A DNA stretch of 64,000 bases from Salinicola tamaricis (GTDB lineage: Bacteria; Pseudomonadota; Gammaproteobacteria; Pseudomonadales; Halomonadaceae), in NCBI RefSeq assembly GCF_003006155.1, contig NZ_CP023559.1, positions 806,001 through 870,000 of the forward strand, written 5' to 3'. Of the stretch, positions 1 through 9,016 are shown in pieces; position 1 is the stretch's first letter, and every line of letters starts with the position of its first letter. The notes under the pieces are model-generated. The model worked only from the letters and a program-made list of their open reading frames with translations, did no database searches and had not been told where the DNA came from. Made by a program: the position numbers and the translations under genes.

Positions 1-189
1 TATCCGGAGGTCGACTTCGAGCGTCGCCGCCACCTCGCCGCGGCGGTCGCCGAGGTCACCCCACAGGCGCTCGAGCAGGCGTGGCAGGCGCTGCGAGCGC
101 ACCCGGCCCTGCGCATCACCGCCGACCCGGGCGACTCGGCCGGCGACGTAGATGCGCTGACCCGCGGCTTCACCCCGCTGCCGCGCTGA
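1..189 (+). CDS. C-terminal fragment, probable M16 (pitrilysin-type) peptidase
   Basis: The window opens inside a reading frame that runs 62 codons to a TGA at 187-189. The residues are helical and Ala/Leu/Arg-rich, with a 'LTPQALEQAWQAL'-like pattern (here VTPQALEQAWQAL) typical of the C-terminal helices of M16 metallopeptidases of the protease III/insulinase group. No catalytic motif lies within the visible part, so the family call rests on a weak resemblance only. It converges on sbcB across a strong hairpin. Start and full length lie outside the window. Confidence 0.4.
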   Translation, partial: YPEVDFERRRHLAAAVAEVTPQALEQAWQALRAHPALRITADPGDSAGDVDALTRGFTPLPR

Positions 190-210
190 GCGGCGCCCCA
201 CCCACGATAA

Positions 211-242
211 CGCAGCGCCCCGGCCGTGGCCGGGGCGCTGCG
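211..242. terminator. Hairpin between convergent genes
   Basis: A perfect 15-bp GC-rich inverted repeat (211-225 with 228-242) sits between the 3' ends of the two convergent genes. There is no clear T-run on either side, so it is a probable bidirectional terminator judged from stem strength and position. Confidence 0.65.
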
Positions 243-331
243 CATCGTGTGATGGTGATCGCTATCGCGCGGGCAGGCAGTGCGCGGACGTCTCTATCGG
301 CGGCTGCGACGACGGTTGGCCGAGCCCGCCA

Positions 332-1789
332 TCAATAGGCGTCGAAGGCCTGCTCCGGCATGATCGACTCGACGTACATCACCAGCTCTTCGAGCACCTG
401 ACGCTCGCGCGCGTCGAGGGCGGTCTGGTTGAGCCGTTCGATCTCTCGCGCGAACTCCTTGAGGGTGAAGGCACCGCTTTGCGGATCGTTCATGCGTGAC
501 CAGCGGTAGGCTTCCCACTGCGCCTTCTCTTCGCTCTCCAACGTCTCGGGATAGCTGCGTGCACGCATGCGGAACAGCATCTCCTCCAGCCGCGGGTCCT
601 GGAAGGCGAAGCCGGTCTGCCCCAGCGCCTCCGGCGGCGTGGCGTGGACCCGCTCCATCGCCTGACGGTCATGCGGTGAGAAGAAGCCGCCGGAGTAGAG
701 CATCAGGTCGGGATCTCGCGGCGGCTCGGCGGGGCCATCGGCAAAGGCCGCAGCCGCCTTGCTGGCGGCCTCCGGGTTCTGCAGCAGGGCCTGCCAATGG
801 CGCTCGCACAGGGCGCGATCGATGCTCAGGCGCTCGGCCACCGTGGCGTCCACCGCGGCGATCGGCAGCAGCACCGGGCTGCGGTTGAGGTGCACCACCT
901 TGAGCGGAATGCGCGACTCGCCCTCGGCCAGTTCGCTCTCGCTGACGAACAGCCGCGCCTTGATCTCCTCCAGCGACAGCGACGCCAGCGGCGCCGGGTC
1001 CACCGCCAGATCGTAGACGATCACCCCATTGGGGTTGCTGGGATGCTTGGCCAGCGGCACCACCAGTGCGCTGCAGCCGCGGCTCGCCGGGTAGCGCCGC
1101 GACACGTGCAGCATCGGCTTGCGCGCCTCGACATCGAGCAGCGCCGCGACCCGGCGCTTGTCGCGCAGCGACAGCAGATGCTCGAAGAACTTGGGGTTGG
1201 CGTCGCGCAGCCGTTGCGCCAGGGCGATTGTCGCGCGCACGTCGGCCAGCGCATCGTGGGCCCCGGCGTGCTCGATACCATTGGCGGCGGTGAGGTGCTC
1301 GAGCTTGAAGCTGGGGGCGCCATCCTCGCGCTGCGGCCACTCGATGCCTTCCGGGCGCAGCGCGTAGAAAGCACGCACCGCATCGATCAGATCCCAGCGC
1401 GAGTTGCCGTTCTGCCACTCGCGGGCGTAAGGGTCGAAGAGATTGCGATAGAACAGATGACGACTCACCTCGTCGTCGAAGCGCAGGCTGTTGTAGCCCA
1501 GCGAGCAGGTGCCCGGCACGCTCATCTCGGCCAGAATGCGCGCGGCGAATTCCGCCTCGGGCAGGCCCCGGCGCAGCGCCGCCTGGGGCGTGATACCGGT
1601 GATCAGGCAAGCCTGGGGGTTCGGCAGGTCGTCATCCGCGGGGCGCGCATAGAGGGTCAGCGGGTCGCCGATCGGATTGAAGTCGGCGTCGGTGCGAATG
1701 GCCGCGAACTGCGAGGCGCGGTGGCGCCGGGGATCGGCGCCGAAGGTCTCGTAGTCGTGCCACAGAAAAGTCAGTGCCGCCTTGGCCAT
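332..1789 (-). CDS. sbcB: Exodeoxyribonuclease I
   Basis: This 485-residue protein matches exonuclease I, the 3'-5' single-strand DNA exonuclease that acts in mismatch repair and RecF-pathway recombination (E. coli SbcB, about 475 aa). The DEDDh catalytic motifs are visible: HDYETFG (Asp12, Glu14) at the N-terminus, FDDE near residue 105, and AHDALADVRAT near 180. The remainder fits the SH3-like and helical C-terminal domains of the family. The ATG start gives the expected MAKAALTFLWHDYETFG beginning. It is a monocistronic minus-strand gene placed just upstream of, and pointing away from, the min operon end. The frame is intact. Confidence 0.97.
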   Translation of the reverse strand: MAKAALTFLWHDYETFGADPRRHRASQFAAIRTDADFNPIGDPLTLYARPADDDLPNPQACLITGITPQAALRRGLPEAEFAARILAEMSVPGTCSLGYNSLRFDDEVSRHLFYRNLFDPYAREWQNGNSRWDLIDAVRAFYALRPEGIEWPQREDGAPSFKLEHLTAANGIEHAGAHDALADVRATIALAQRLRDANPKFFEHLLSLRDKRRVAALLDVEARKPMLHVSRRYPASRGCSALVVPLAKHPSNPNGVIVYDLAVDPAPLASLSLEEIKARLFVSESELAEGESRIPLKVVHLNRSPVLLPIAAVDATVAERLSIDRALCERHWQALLQNPEAASKAAAAFADGPAEPPRDPDLMLYSGGFFSPHDRQAMERVHATPPEALGQTGFAFQDPRLEEMLFRMRARSYPETLESEEKAQWEAYRWSRMNDPQSGAFTLKEFAREIERLNQTALDARERQVLEELVMYVESIMPEQAFDAY

Positions 1790-1872
1790 ACCGCTCTCCG
1801 CCTGCGCAAAAGCGCAAGCCTAGCACACGCCCGGGCGCGACTCATGCCCCCGGGGCGCGATTCGGTGGCGGC

Positions 1873-2127
1873 TCAATCGCGGTTGGGCAGGGTCACGTTG
1901 AGCTCAAGCACCGAGCAGTCGTTGTCGCTGTCGAGACTGATGCTGATCGCATCCTGGTCGACCTGGACATAGCGCCGAATCACCTCGAGCAGCTCCTGCT
2001 CCAGCATAGGCATGTAGTCGGGCTGGCCGCGCTGGCCGCGCTGGTGAGCGACGATGATCTGCAGCCGCTCCTTGGCGACTGACGCGGACTTCTTGCGTTC
2101 ACCCTTGAGAAAGTCGAGTAGTCTCAC
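1873..2127 (-). CDS. minE: Cell division topological specificity factor MinE
   Basis: This 84-residue protein is MinE, which stimulates the MinD ATPase and drives pole-to-pole oscillation of MinCD so that the Z ring forms at midcell. The N-terminal membrane-targeting and anti-MinCD segment (MRLLDFL...) is present, with the conserved [13 protein letters not shown] contact helix at about residues 19-31 and the dimerisation domain behind it. The length is typical (E. coli 88 aa). Its ATG overlaps the minD stop by 4 bp (ATGA), so translation is coupled. It is the last gene of minCDE. Confidence 0.98.
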   Translation of the reverse strand: MRLLDFLKGERKKSASVAKERLQIIVAHQRGQRGQPDYMPMLEQELLEVIRRYVQVDQDAISISLDSDNDCSVLELNVTLPNRD

Positions 2128-2945
2128 CGGCGGCCCCCTCCTCCGAACATGCGCGAGATCAGGCTCCGCTTCTGCGCCGCGTGGAAACGCAGCGGCACTT
2201 CTTCACCCATCAGCCGCGCGACCGTATCCAGATAAGCCTGGCCGGCATCGCTCTTGTCGTCGTGGACCACCGGTACGCCCTGGTTGGAAGCCCGCAGCAC
2301 CGCTTCCGACTCGGGGATCAGGCCGATCAGCTCGATCGCCAGGATCTCGCGGATATCTTCCAGGTTGAGCATGTCGCCGTCATCGACCCGGTTGGCGTTG
2401 TAGCGCGTGATCAGCAGGTGCTCCTTGACCGGGTCACGATTCTGCTCGGCGCGCCGCGATTTTGACGACAGCAGCCCGAGGATGCGGTCGGAGTCGCGCA
2501 CCGAGGATACCTCGGGGTTGGTCACCACCACCGCCTCGTCGGCGAAGTACATCGCCAGTTGGGCGCCACGCTCGATACCCGCAGGAGAGTCGCAGATGAT
2601 GTAGTCGAAGTCCTCGGCGAGATCGTTGAGCACCTTCTCGACGCCCTCGAGGGTCAGCGCATCCTTGTCGCGCGTCTGAGAGGCCGGAAGGATGTGCAGG
2701 TTCTCGGTGCGCTTGTCGCGGATCAACGCCTGGTTGAGCCCCGCCTCGCCCTGGATGACGTTGACCAGGTCATACACCACGCGCCGCTCGCAACCCATGA
2801 TCAGATCGAGATTGCGCAGCCCCACGTCGAAGTCGATGACCACGGTCTTGTTGCCACGCAGGGCCAGTCCCGTGGCAATGGCCGCTGCGCTGGTCGTCTT
2901 GCCGACGCCACCCTTACCGGAGGTTACAACGATGATCTTGGCCAA
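2124..2945 (-). CDS. minD: Septum site-determining ATPase MinD (TTG start)
   Basis: MinD is a ParA/MinD-type ATPase that binds the membrane when ATP-bound and recruits MinC. The deviant Walker [11 protein letters not shown] lies about 10 residues in, followed by the Walker B-type [12 protein letters not shown], and the protein ends in the basic amphipathic membrane helix ([13 protein letters not shown]). The chosen start is TTG at 2945, giving (M)[12 protein letters not shown], exactly where family members begin. AGGAAG lies 6 nt upstream. The upstream GTG at 2981 would add 12 unrelated residues. The resulting 273 aa matches the family (E. coli 270). Confidence 0.97.
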   Translation of the reverse strand: MAKIIVVTSGKGGVGKTTSAAAIATGLALRGNKTVVIDFDVGLRNLDLIMGCERRVVYDLVNVIQGEAGLNQALIRDKRTENLHILPASQTRDKDALTLEGVEKVLNDLAEDFDYIICDSPAGIERGAQLAMYFADEAVVVTNPEVSSVRDSDRILGLLSSKSRRAEQNRDPVKEHLLITRYNANRVDDGDMLNLEDIREILAIELIGLIPESEAVLRASNQGVPVVHDDKSDAGQAYLDTVARLMGEEVPLRFHAAQKRSLISRMFGGGGRR

Positions 2946-3038
2946 GATGAACTTCCTGTTACCCGATAGATTGTTGATCACACCCGCTCGCAGCGGGGCG
3001 ACACCTTATCGTCCTCGGCGCCGCTCGGCTCTGCCGGT

Positions 3039-3782
3039 TCAGGTCAAAGCCGAGATGCGCAGCTGATCTTCCCTGAGCTGCACCTGGACGCTCGCCCCCA
3101 GCATACGCGGGTCGATGTCCTCGAGACGCTTGTAGGTACCCGCCACCGAGAGCAGTTCCGCGTGCAGGTCATGGCAGAAGATGCCCGCTTCGCGATCACC
3201 ATGGATGCCTGCCAGGGCACGCCCGCGCAGTGGCCCATAGACGTGCACGCTGCCGGCGGCGAGCACTTCGGCGCCGGGATTGACCGCGCCGATCACCACC
3301 AGATCACCCTCCGGCGCCGACACCTGCTGACCCGAGCGGACCGTGCCGCGATGGATGCGCCCGCCGGTCTGCCCTCCCTCGGCAACCGCCAGCGGCAGCT
3401 CGGTCTCGACCTCCACCACCGGCTCGGCCGGACTGGTCTCGACCGCCTTGGGACGGCTCTCCTGCGGCGGGAACCAGCCCAGGCCCAGCGCCCAGGCGGA
3501 CTGCTTGACGGGGTCGGGGCCGCCGCGCACCGCCACCGGCAGCAGCTTGTGCGCGCGGCACACGGCGCAGATACGCTCCAGCGCCAGGTGCGGCTCATCG
3601 AGCCGCTCGACGCTGAGCACCACCGGCGTGTGCTGGAAGAAGGCCGGGGCCTGGCTGACCTTGCCGGCCAGTTGGGCGCGCACGCGCTCCGGGTCGCCAC
3701 TGGTCAGCTCCATGACCGTCATGGGCAGCATGCCACCTTTGAACGTGAAGGCAGTCTCTGCCCGATCCCTGTTGAGACTCAT
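3039..3782 (-). CDS. minC: Septum site-determining protein MinC
   Basis: MinC is the FtsZ-polymerisation inhibitor of the Min system. The 247-residue product starts MSLNRDRAETAFTFKGG, and the C-terminal beta-helix domain contains GRALAGIHGDREAGIFCHDLHAELLSVAGTYK, the part that dimerises and binds MinD. I chose ATG 3782 because GGAG lies 8 nt upstream; the reading frame upstream of it is not family-like. minD begins 93 bp downstream, in the order minC-minD-minE seen in most gammaproteobacteria. The 235 bp between minC and the divergent DUF349 gene must hold both promoters. Confidence 0.96.
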   Translation of the reverse strand: MSLNRDRAETAFTFKGGMLPMTVMELTSGDPERVRAQLAGKVSQAPAFFQHTPVVLSVERLDEPHLALERICAVCRAHKLLPVAVRGGPDPVKQSAWALGLGWFPPQESRPKAVETSPAEPVVEVETELPLAVAEGGQTGGRIHRGTVRSGQQVSAPEGDLVVIGAVNPGAEVLAAGSVHVYGPLRGRALAGIHGDREAGIFCHDLHAELLSVAGTYKRLEDIDPRMLGASVQVQLREDQLRISALT

Positions 3783-4017
3783 GACCGAACTCCGCAGCGG
3801 GGAAATAGGGGTTACGCTATGCGAGGGCGTCTGCCGCTGCAACCGATCATAAGGCCAGCTAGACCTTTTGTCAGGTGTCGCCGAGGGCCGACGCCCGTGG
3901 CCCTGCACTCTTTTACCGCGGGCCGTCAAATGGTTAGATAGGCGGCTGCCGCCGATGCCACGCCGCCCGCCGCATCGGCCACCGCCAGCCCGTCGTTTTC
4001 AGGATGCCAAACCTGCC

Positions 4018-6771
4018 ATGCCAGGACTCTTTCAACGCCTACTGTCTCCCCGTCGGCGGCGCCCGCGTTGGGACCACCAGGACCCCAGCGTGCGCGCTCA
4101 GGCCGCGCTGCAGCTCGATCCGGCGACCACGCAGCGCTCGAGACACTATCCCGAGACAGCGATGCCAGCGTACGCCGAGCCGCGCTGTCGCGCCTGAGCG
4201 ATCCCGACACGCTGCTCGCGTGGCACCGGGAAGCCGCCTCCCCCGAATCGCTGGCGCGCCTGATCGATGTCATCGGTGGTCGTGAGCAGCCCGCGTCGAC
4301 CTCTCCCGCCGTCTTGCGCTGGTAGAGCAACTGAGCGCGCACGCACTGCTCGATGCGCTGGTCGAACAGGGCGACAACCAGGCCCTGCGGTTGACCGCGC
4401 TGGCCAGAATCGAGGACGAGGCGCGGCTGGTGCATCACGCCAGTGACAACGGTATCGCCGCGGTACGCCTGGCAGCGGCCGAGCGCGTCTCCAGCCCGAG
4501 CGGACTGAGCACCCTGGTCAAGCAGGCCAGGCGCGACAAGCAGGTGGCCCGACTGGCCCGCGAGCGCCTGGCGCGCCAGCGCGCCGACGCCGAGCAGCAA
4601 GCCGCCGCCAGCGCCGAGCGCGAGCGTCTGCTGGAAGCCTCGAAGCGCACGCGCACCGTCCCTGGGAGCCACTCTACGAGGCGCGCCTGAAACACTGGGT
4701 CAAGGCCTGGGAACCTCTTGCCGATGGTGCCGATCAGCCCCAGCATCAGCGTTTCGATATCGCCGTCGCGCGCTGCCGCCAGCGCATCGCCGAACACGAG
4801 CATCACCACCGCGAACTGGAACGGGTACAGCGCGAGAAGGCCACTGCCAAAGCCACCCGCGAAGGTATTCTCGAGGCCCTGGAACAGGCGCTCAATACCG
4901 TTGGCGCGAGTGAGCCGCTGACCACCGAAGCGATGGATGCCTTGGCCTCACGCTGGCAACTGCAGAGCGAGCGCTGGCAGTCGGTCTCCGACGACTACGG
5001 TGTCAGTGACGCCTACGCGGCCCGCCATGCCGAGCTCGAACGCCGAGTCCAGACACTGTGGCAAGCGTGGGAGCGCCTGACACAGCTGGCCCCCGAGCTG
5101 CGCCAGGCGCTGGATCAGGGCGACGACACCGCACCGCTTCTGGCCCGCCTCGACTGGCCGCAGGCTCTCCCACCGACCGCACTGATCGCGGCGGCGCGCC
5201 GCCAGGCAGCAGTGGCCGGCGAGACGCGAGCGACACGCGACAGCGACGCGCCGGCATGGGACGACCAGGCGCTCGGCGCCCAGCTCGACCAACTCGAAGC
5301 CGAGCTAGACAGTGGCCGTTACCGCCCCGCGGCACAGATTCAGCGCCAGCTGCGCCAGCAGCTCGACGCCCATCAGGCCGCACTGCCCGCGGCGTTCGAG
5401 CAGCGCTGGAAGCAGCTCACCGCCAGACTCGCCGAACTACGCGACTGGCGCGGCTTCGTCGCCGCGCCCAAGCGGGAGGAGCTGCTCACGGCGATCGAGA
5501 CACTGGCCGAGGCGCGCGAGCAGAGCGATGCCGAGCGTCACCGTCGACATCAGCAGCTGATCCGCGAGTGGCGCCAGCTCGGCGATGCCGCCGCCAGCCG
5601 CGAGCTGGCGCAGCGCTTTCGCGCCGCTTCCGATGCCCTGCACACTCAGCTGGCGGCCTGGGAGAGCGAGCTTGCCAACCGTGAGCGCGACAACCTCGAG
5701 CGCCGTGAAGCACTCTGCGAACAGTTGGAGACGCTGCTCGACAACCCCGCCGAGGATGCCGATCCCGACGCCCTGCGACGTATCCGCGATGCCGCCCAGG
5801 AGCAGTGGACCAGCACTGGCCGGTGCCCAAGCGCCGCGCTGCCGCCTGGGCCGGCGCTTCGCGCGGCTGCGCCAGCGCCTGCAGACGCTGATCGACGCCC
5901 GCGCCGGAGATATCGCCAGCCACAAGCGCGAACTGGTGGCCGAGGCTCAGCGTCTCGCCGAGCAAGAGGGGCCGGCGCAGCAGCGCGCCGATCAGGCCAA
6001 GCAGTTGCAGCAGCGCTGGCGTGAGCTGGGCCGGGCGCCCAAGGGAGTCGAGCAACCCTGTGGCGCCAGTTTCGTAGCCATTGCGACACCATCTTCGCCG
6101 CGCGCGATGCGCTGCGCGGCGAGCAGCAGGCGCGTCAGCAGCAGCGCTTCGATGCCATGCAGGCGCTGATCGACGCTCGATGCCTGGCAGCCGACTCACG
6201 CCGGCGAGCGCGACGTACTGGATGCCGCCCTGGCGGAAGCCCAGCGCCTCTCGCCGCTGCCGCACAGCCGGCGTAGCGAGGGCATGGAGCGGCGCTGGCA
6301 GGGCATCGTGCACCGCGCGAAGTGACCCTGGAACGGCTAGAGCTGGTCGCCCAGGCACGTGCCTGGCCCGACTACCGCCGTTGGCTCGAGCAGGTGATCG
6401 CCAGCGAAACGCTCGATCCCGAACCGCCCACTGTGCTGCGCCAGCGCCTGCAGCAGCGACAGCAGCAGACACCGCTCACCGAGGACGACGCCGAAGAGGC
6501 ACTGCAGCGCTGCCTGGTGCAACTGAGTCTGCTCGCCGGTGAGCCGATCCCTGAGACGCTGGAACCACTGCGTCTGGAGGTTCAGGTGGCGCGTCTCAAC
6601 GACGCCCTGGGGCGCCCGCCGACGCCGCCGGAGGAGCTCGAGCAAACGCTGCTGCGGCTGTTCACCATCACTCCGCTGGAAGCCTCGCTATGGGCACGCT
6701 ACGCCTCTTCGTTCGATGCCCTGCTGACGAGATTGAGCGGTGCGAGTCACGAAGGTGTTGACACACGCTAA
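4018..6771 (+). CDS. DUF349 domain protein, read with about seven frameshifts
   Basis: Across this stretch one continuous Arg/Gln/Leu-rich, highly helical protein of about 917 residues can be followed only by changing frame near 4135, 4305, 4650, 5820, 6050, 6175 and 6315. Each segment continues the previous one with the same coiled-coil character. Segments such as WRELGRAPKGVEQ and the repeated R-x-W-R pattern are typical of DUF349 proteins, long alpha-helical proteins of unknown function common in Pseudomonas and halomonads. The total span is a multiple of three. Either the gene is decayed or, more likely given the same pattern elsewhere in the window, the read carries indels. It is divergent from minC. 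Its end overlaps the tRNA-fMet promoter. Confidence 0.75.
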
Positions 6772-6785
6772 GACTTACGTATAAT
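6758..6785 (+). promoter_or_regulatory. Consensus sigma-70 promoter of tRNA-fMet
   Basis: TTGACA (6758-6763) and TATAAT (6780-6785) are both perfect consensus hexamers with a 16-bp spacer. The predicted start near 6792 is about 8 nt before the tRNA. The -35 box lies within the last codons of the DUF349 gene. Confidence 0.93.
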
Positions 6786-6799
6786 TCGTTCCACGTTGA

Positions 6800-6876
<77 letters not shown>

Positions 6877-6884
6877 AATTATTA

Positions 6885-6917
6885 GGCCGGTGCCTTTCGA
6901 GGCACCGGCCTTTTTTT
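6885..6917 (+). terminator. Rho-independent terminator of tRNA-fMet
   Basis: GGCCGGTGCC and GGCACCGGCC form a 10-bp perfect stem with a short TTTCGA loop (6885-6910), followed directly by seven T residues. Confidence 0.95.
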
Positions 6918-7057
6918 GTGGCCATCATCTTTGCGGCCTCGTCCCTGGCAACCCTTGTTCATCTCGCCGGCAGCGCCGACGTCAAAAACCGCTCCCGGCG
7001 GTCTTTTGGTCACCTCCCCTGGCGGCCACTCTTCTCAGGCCATCGGCAGAGTCCTCA

Positions 7058-7840
7058 TCATTCATCGCGCCGTGGCGGCTGGGCCATCCCCAGACGACCG
7101 ATACCGGGCAGCCGCAGTGCCGGCGGAGCGACATCGACACCGACGCCGAGTCCCAGCAGATTGAACTCGATACCCTCTTCCCGCGCTACGGTCACGCCCA
7201 CCAGCCCGCCCAGCGAGAGCTGATAGCCGGTATGCGACGGCGCCCGGGCCAGCGGGCCGTCGAGCAGATAATCCTTGCCAATGGCGTTGGCCGGAAAATC
7301 CACCGCCAGTTCCGGCACCCGACGCACCACCCAGGCGACAAAGGTATTGCTGTTGGGTCCAGGCCAGATGCGATAGCGCCCTGCCTGGGGATAGCTCGGT
7401 ACCCATTGCTCGATGGCGGCGATGGCTCGTGCTGCCGGCGCCCCGCGCAACTCTGCCAGCAGCTCAGGGGGATTGCCGTACCAGGCCCGGTCCGGCTGCG
7501 CCACGGCGACCTGCACCGTGGGGCGGCGCCAGCTCACCACCTGATAGACCCGATAGTGCGTGGCGTTCTCGGCCTTGGTCGCGATCCAGGTATGCACGCC
7601 AAAGGCACCCCGCCAGGCGAAGGCCCGCGCCGCATAGACCTGCACCAGCGCCGCCGGCGTGGTCGCGGGATCCGGCGCCAGCCCGCTGACGCTGCGCGAG
7701 GCGCGCTGCCAGTCGCCGCGCCAGTCCACCTGCTGCGACAGCAGCAGCCAGGCCGGCCCGAGCAGGAGACACAGGAGCAGCACCAGGCCACCGCCAAGCG
7801 GCTTGAGCATGATACGCAGGCTGCGGATGGCTCTCGACAT
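7058..7840 (-). CDS. DUF3750 domain protein, membrane-anchored
   Basis: The product is about 260 aa with one N-terminal hydrophobic segment (GGGLVLLLCLLLGPAWLLL, about residues 15-35) and a soluble remainder, so it is probably inner-membrane anchored with a periplasmic domain. Motifs such as HTWIATK, WPGPNSNTFVAW and GYQLSLGGLVGVTVA fit the DUF3750 family of unknown function; the Asn/Trp-rich core WPGPNSNTF is the most distinctive part. Start ATG 7840 has GGGAG 7 nt upstream; the frame is open further upstream but without a ribosome site. It is divergent from cnoX. No function is claimed. Confidence 0.8.
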   Translation of the reverse strand: MSRAIRSLRIMLKPLGGGLVLLLCLLLGPAWLLLSQQVDWRGDWQRASRSVSGLAPDPATTPAALVQVYAARAFAWRGAFGVHTWIATKAENATHYRVYQVVSWRRPTVQVAVAQPDRAWYGNPPELLAELRGAPAARAIAAIEQWVPSYPQAGRYRIWPGPNSNTFVAWVVRRVPELAVDFPANAIGKDYLLDGPLARAPSHTGYQLSLGGLVGVTVAREEGIEFNLLGLGVGVDVAPPALRLPGIGRLGMAQPPRRDE

Positions 7841-7943
7841 GCGACACTCCCCCGTTCGAAATGGGCCGCCGGGGGTTGAATCACCGGCCGCTGACCCGCA
7901 TAACACTCGCCAATCCCGTACCGCACATCAAGGGCACTTCTTC

Positions 7944-8876
7944 ATGGCAATCGTCGATCCCCGCACAGGCCAACCGCTCACCAGCCCCGACGGCCAGGAC
8001 AGCACCGCCGCGGCGCAAGCCCCGGCGGAGGACGTCATCGTCGACGTCACCCTGGACAACTTCCAGCAGGTGGTGCTGGAGGGCTCGATGCAGCGCCCGG
8101 TGCTGCTGCAGAGCTGGGCAGACTGGTGCGAGCCGTGCAAGAACCTCAAACCGATTCTGGAGAAGCTGGCGCGCGAGTACGCCGGCGCTTTCGTGCTCGC
8201 CAAGCTCGATATCGAGGCCTATCCGCAGATCGCCTCACAGCTGGGGGTGCGCTCGGTACCCGACGTCAAACTGATCGCGCAAGGCCAGCTCTACGACCAG
8301 TTCCAGGGCGCGCTGCCGGAGAAGCAGGTGCGCGAGTGGCTGGGCAAGTATATCGAAGCACCGGCCGACGCCGCCGAGAGCCCCGAAGAGATGGCCCAGG
8401 CGGCACTCGCCAGCGGCGACACCCAGACCGCCCAGGCGATCTACCAGGAGCTGATCCAGCAGTATCCGGACTATCACGACTATCAGGTCGACCTCGCTGG
8501 CGTGCTGGTGGCTGCCGGCCAGACGCCGGATGCCAAGCAGATACTCGACAATCTGCCGCCGGAGCACCGTGACTCGCCCAAGGCGCGCGGCGTGCGGGCG
8601 CGGATCGAATTCGGCGAAGAGGCACCCAGCGCAGCCGAGGTCGAGGCCCTGGGCGAGCGCGAGGATAGCGAGGCGCGCTTCCAGCGGGCGCTGCGCGCGG
8701 TGGCCGACGGTGACTACGAACGTGGCTTGGAGGGCCTGCTGGCGCTGATGAAGGCCGACCGCGCCTACGCCGACGACGCCGCTCGCAAGACCCTGCTGCG
8801 GGTCTTCGATGCTCTTGGCGCCGACCACCCGCTGACGGTCAGCTACCGCCGCCGGCTGTTCGCCATGCTCTACTGA
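7944..8876 (+). CDS. cnoX: Chaperedoxin CnoX (YbbN), thioredoxin-TPR protein
   Basis: The 310-residue product combines an N-terminal thioredoxin fold (about residues 30-140) with a TPR-like helical C-terminal half. This is the architecture of CnoX/YbbN, a holdase that protects proteins from hypochlorous-acid damage and hands them to DnaK/GroEL. The redox motif is W61-C-E-P-C65, so both cysteines are present, unlike E. coli CnoX, which lacks the active pair. The C-terminal half carries an ALASGDTQTAQAIYQELI repeat-like segment. ATG 7944 was chosen because the conserved family start (MAIVDPRTG) begins there; the ribosome site is weak. A hairpin follows at 8968. Confidence 0.93.
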   Translation: MAIVDPRTGQPLTSPDGQDSTAAAQAPAEDVIVDVTLDNFQQVVLEGSMQRPVLLQSWADWCEPCKNLKPILEKLAREYAGAFVLAKLDIEAYPQIASQLGVRSVPDVKLIAQGQLYDQFQGALPEKQVREWLGKYIEAPADAAESPEEMAQAALASGDTQTAQAIYQELIQQYPDYHDYQVDLAGVLVAAGQTPDAKQILDNLPPEHRDSPKARGVRARIEFGEEAPSAAEVEALGEREDSEARFQRALRAVADGDYERGLEGLLALMKADRAYADDAARKTLLRVFDALGADHPLTVSYRRRLFAMLY

Positions 8877-8932
8877 GCCATTTCCCATGGGCCACTTCTG
8901 ACTGGGCCATTTCTAGCTGGGCCACTGCGCTG
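8874..8932 (+). repeat. Period-15 tandem repeat starting at the cnoX stop codon
   Basis: Four imperfect units based on TGGGCCANTTCTNNC follow each other: 8874-8887 (one base short), 8888-8902, 8903-8917 and 8918-8932. The first unit includes the cnoX stop codon. No coding or structural role is obvious. Confidence 0.75.
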
Positions 8933-8967
8933 GCAAGACAACCTGCCCGTGCTCCCCAGTGCCCCCT

Positions 8968-8995
8968 GCGACACCCGGCCCAGGCCGGGTGTCGC
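8968..8995. terminator. Terminator hairpin between cnoX and the aminotransferase
   Basis: A perfect 13-bp inverted repeat (8968-8980 with 8983-8995) lies between two convergent genes. It lacks a strong T-run, so it is probably a bidirectional terminator. Confidence 0.75.
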
Positions 8996-9016
8996 GCGTC
9001 AGGGAGCTGACACGGG

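Noticed and set aside
797..1972. A 391-codon frame antisense to sbcB.
   Set aside because: High-GC shadow frame: Arg/His/Gln-rich composition opposite a well-conserved gene.
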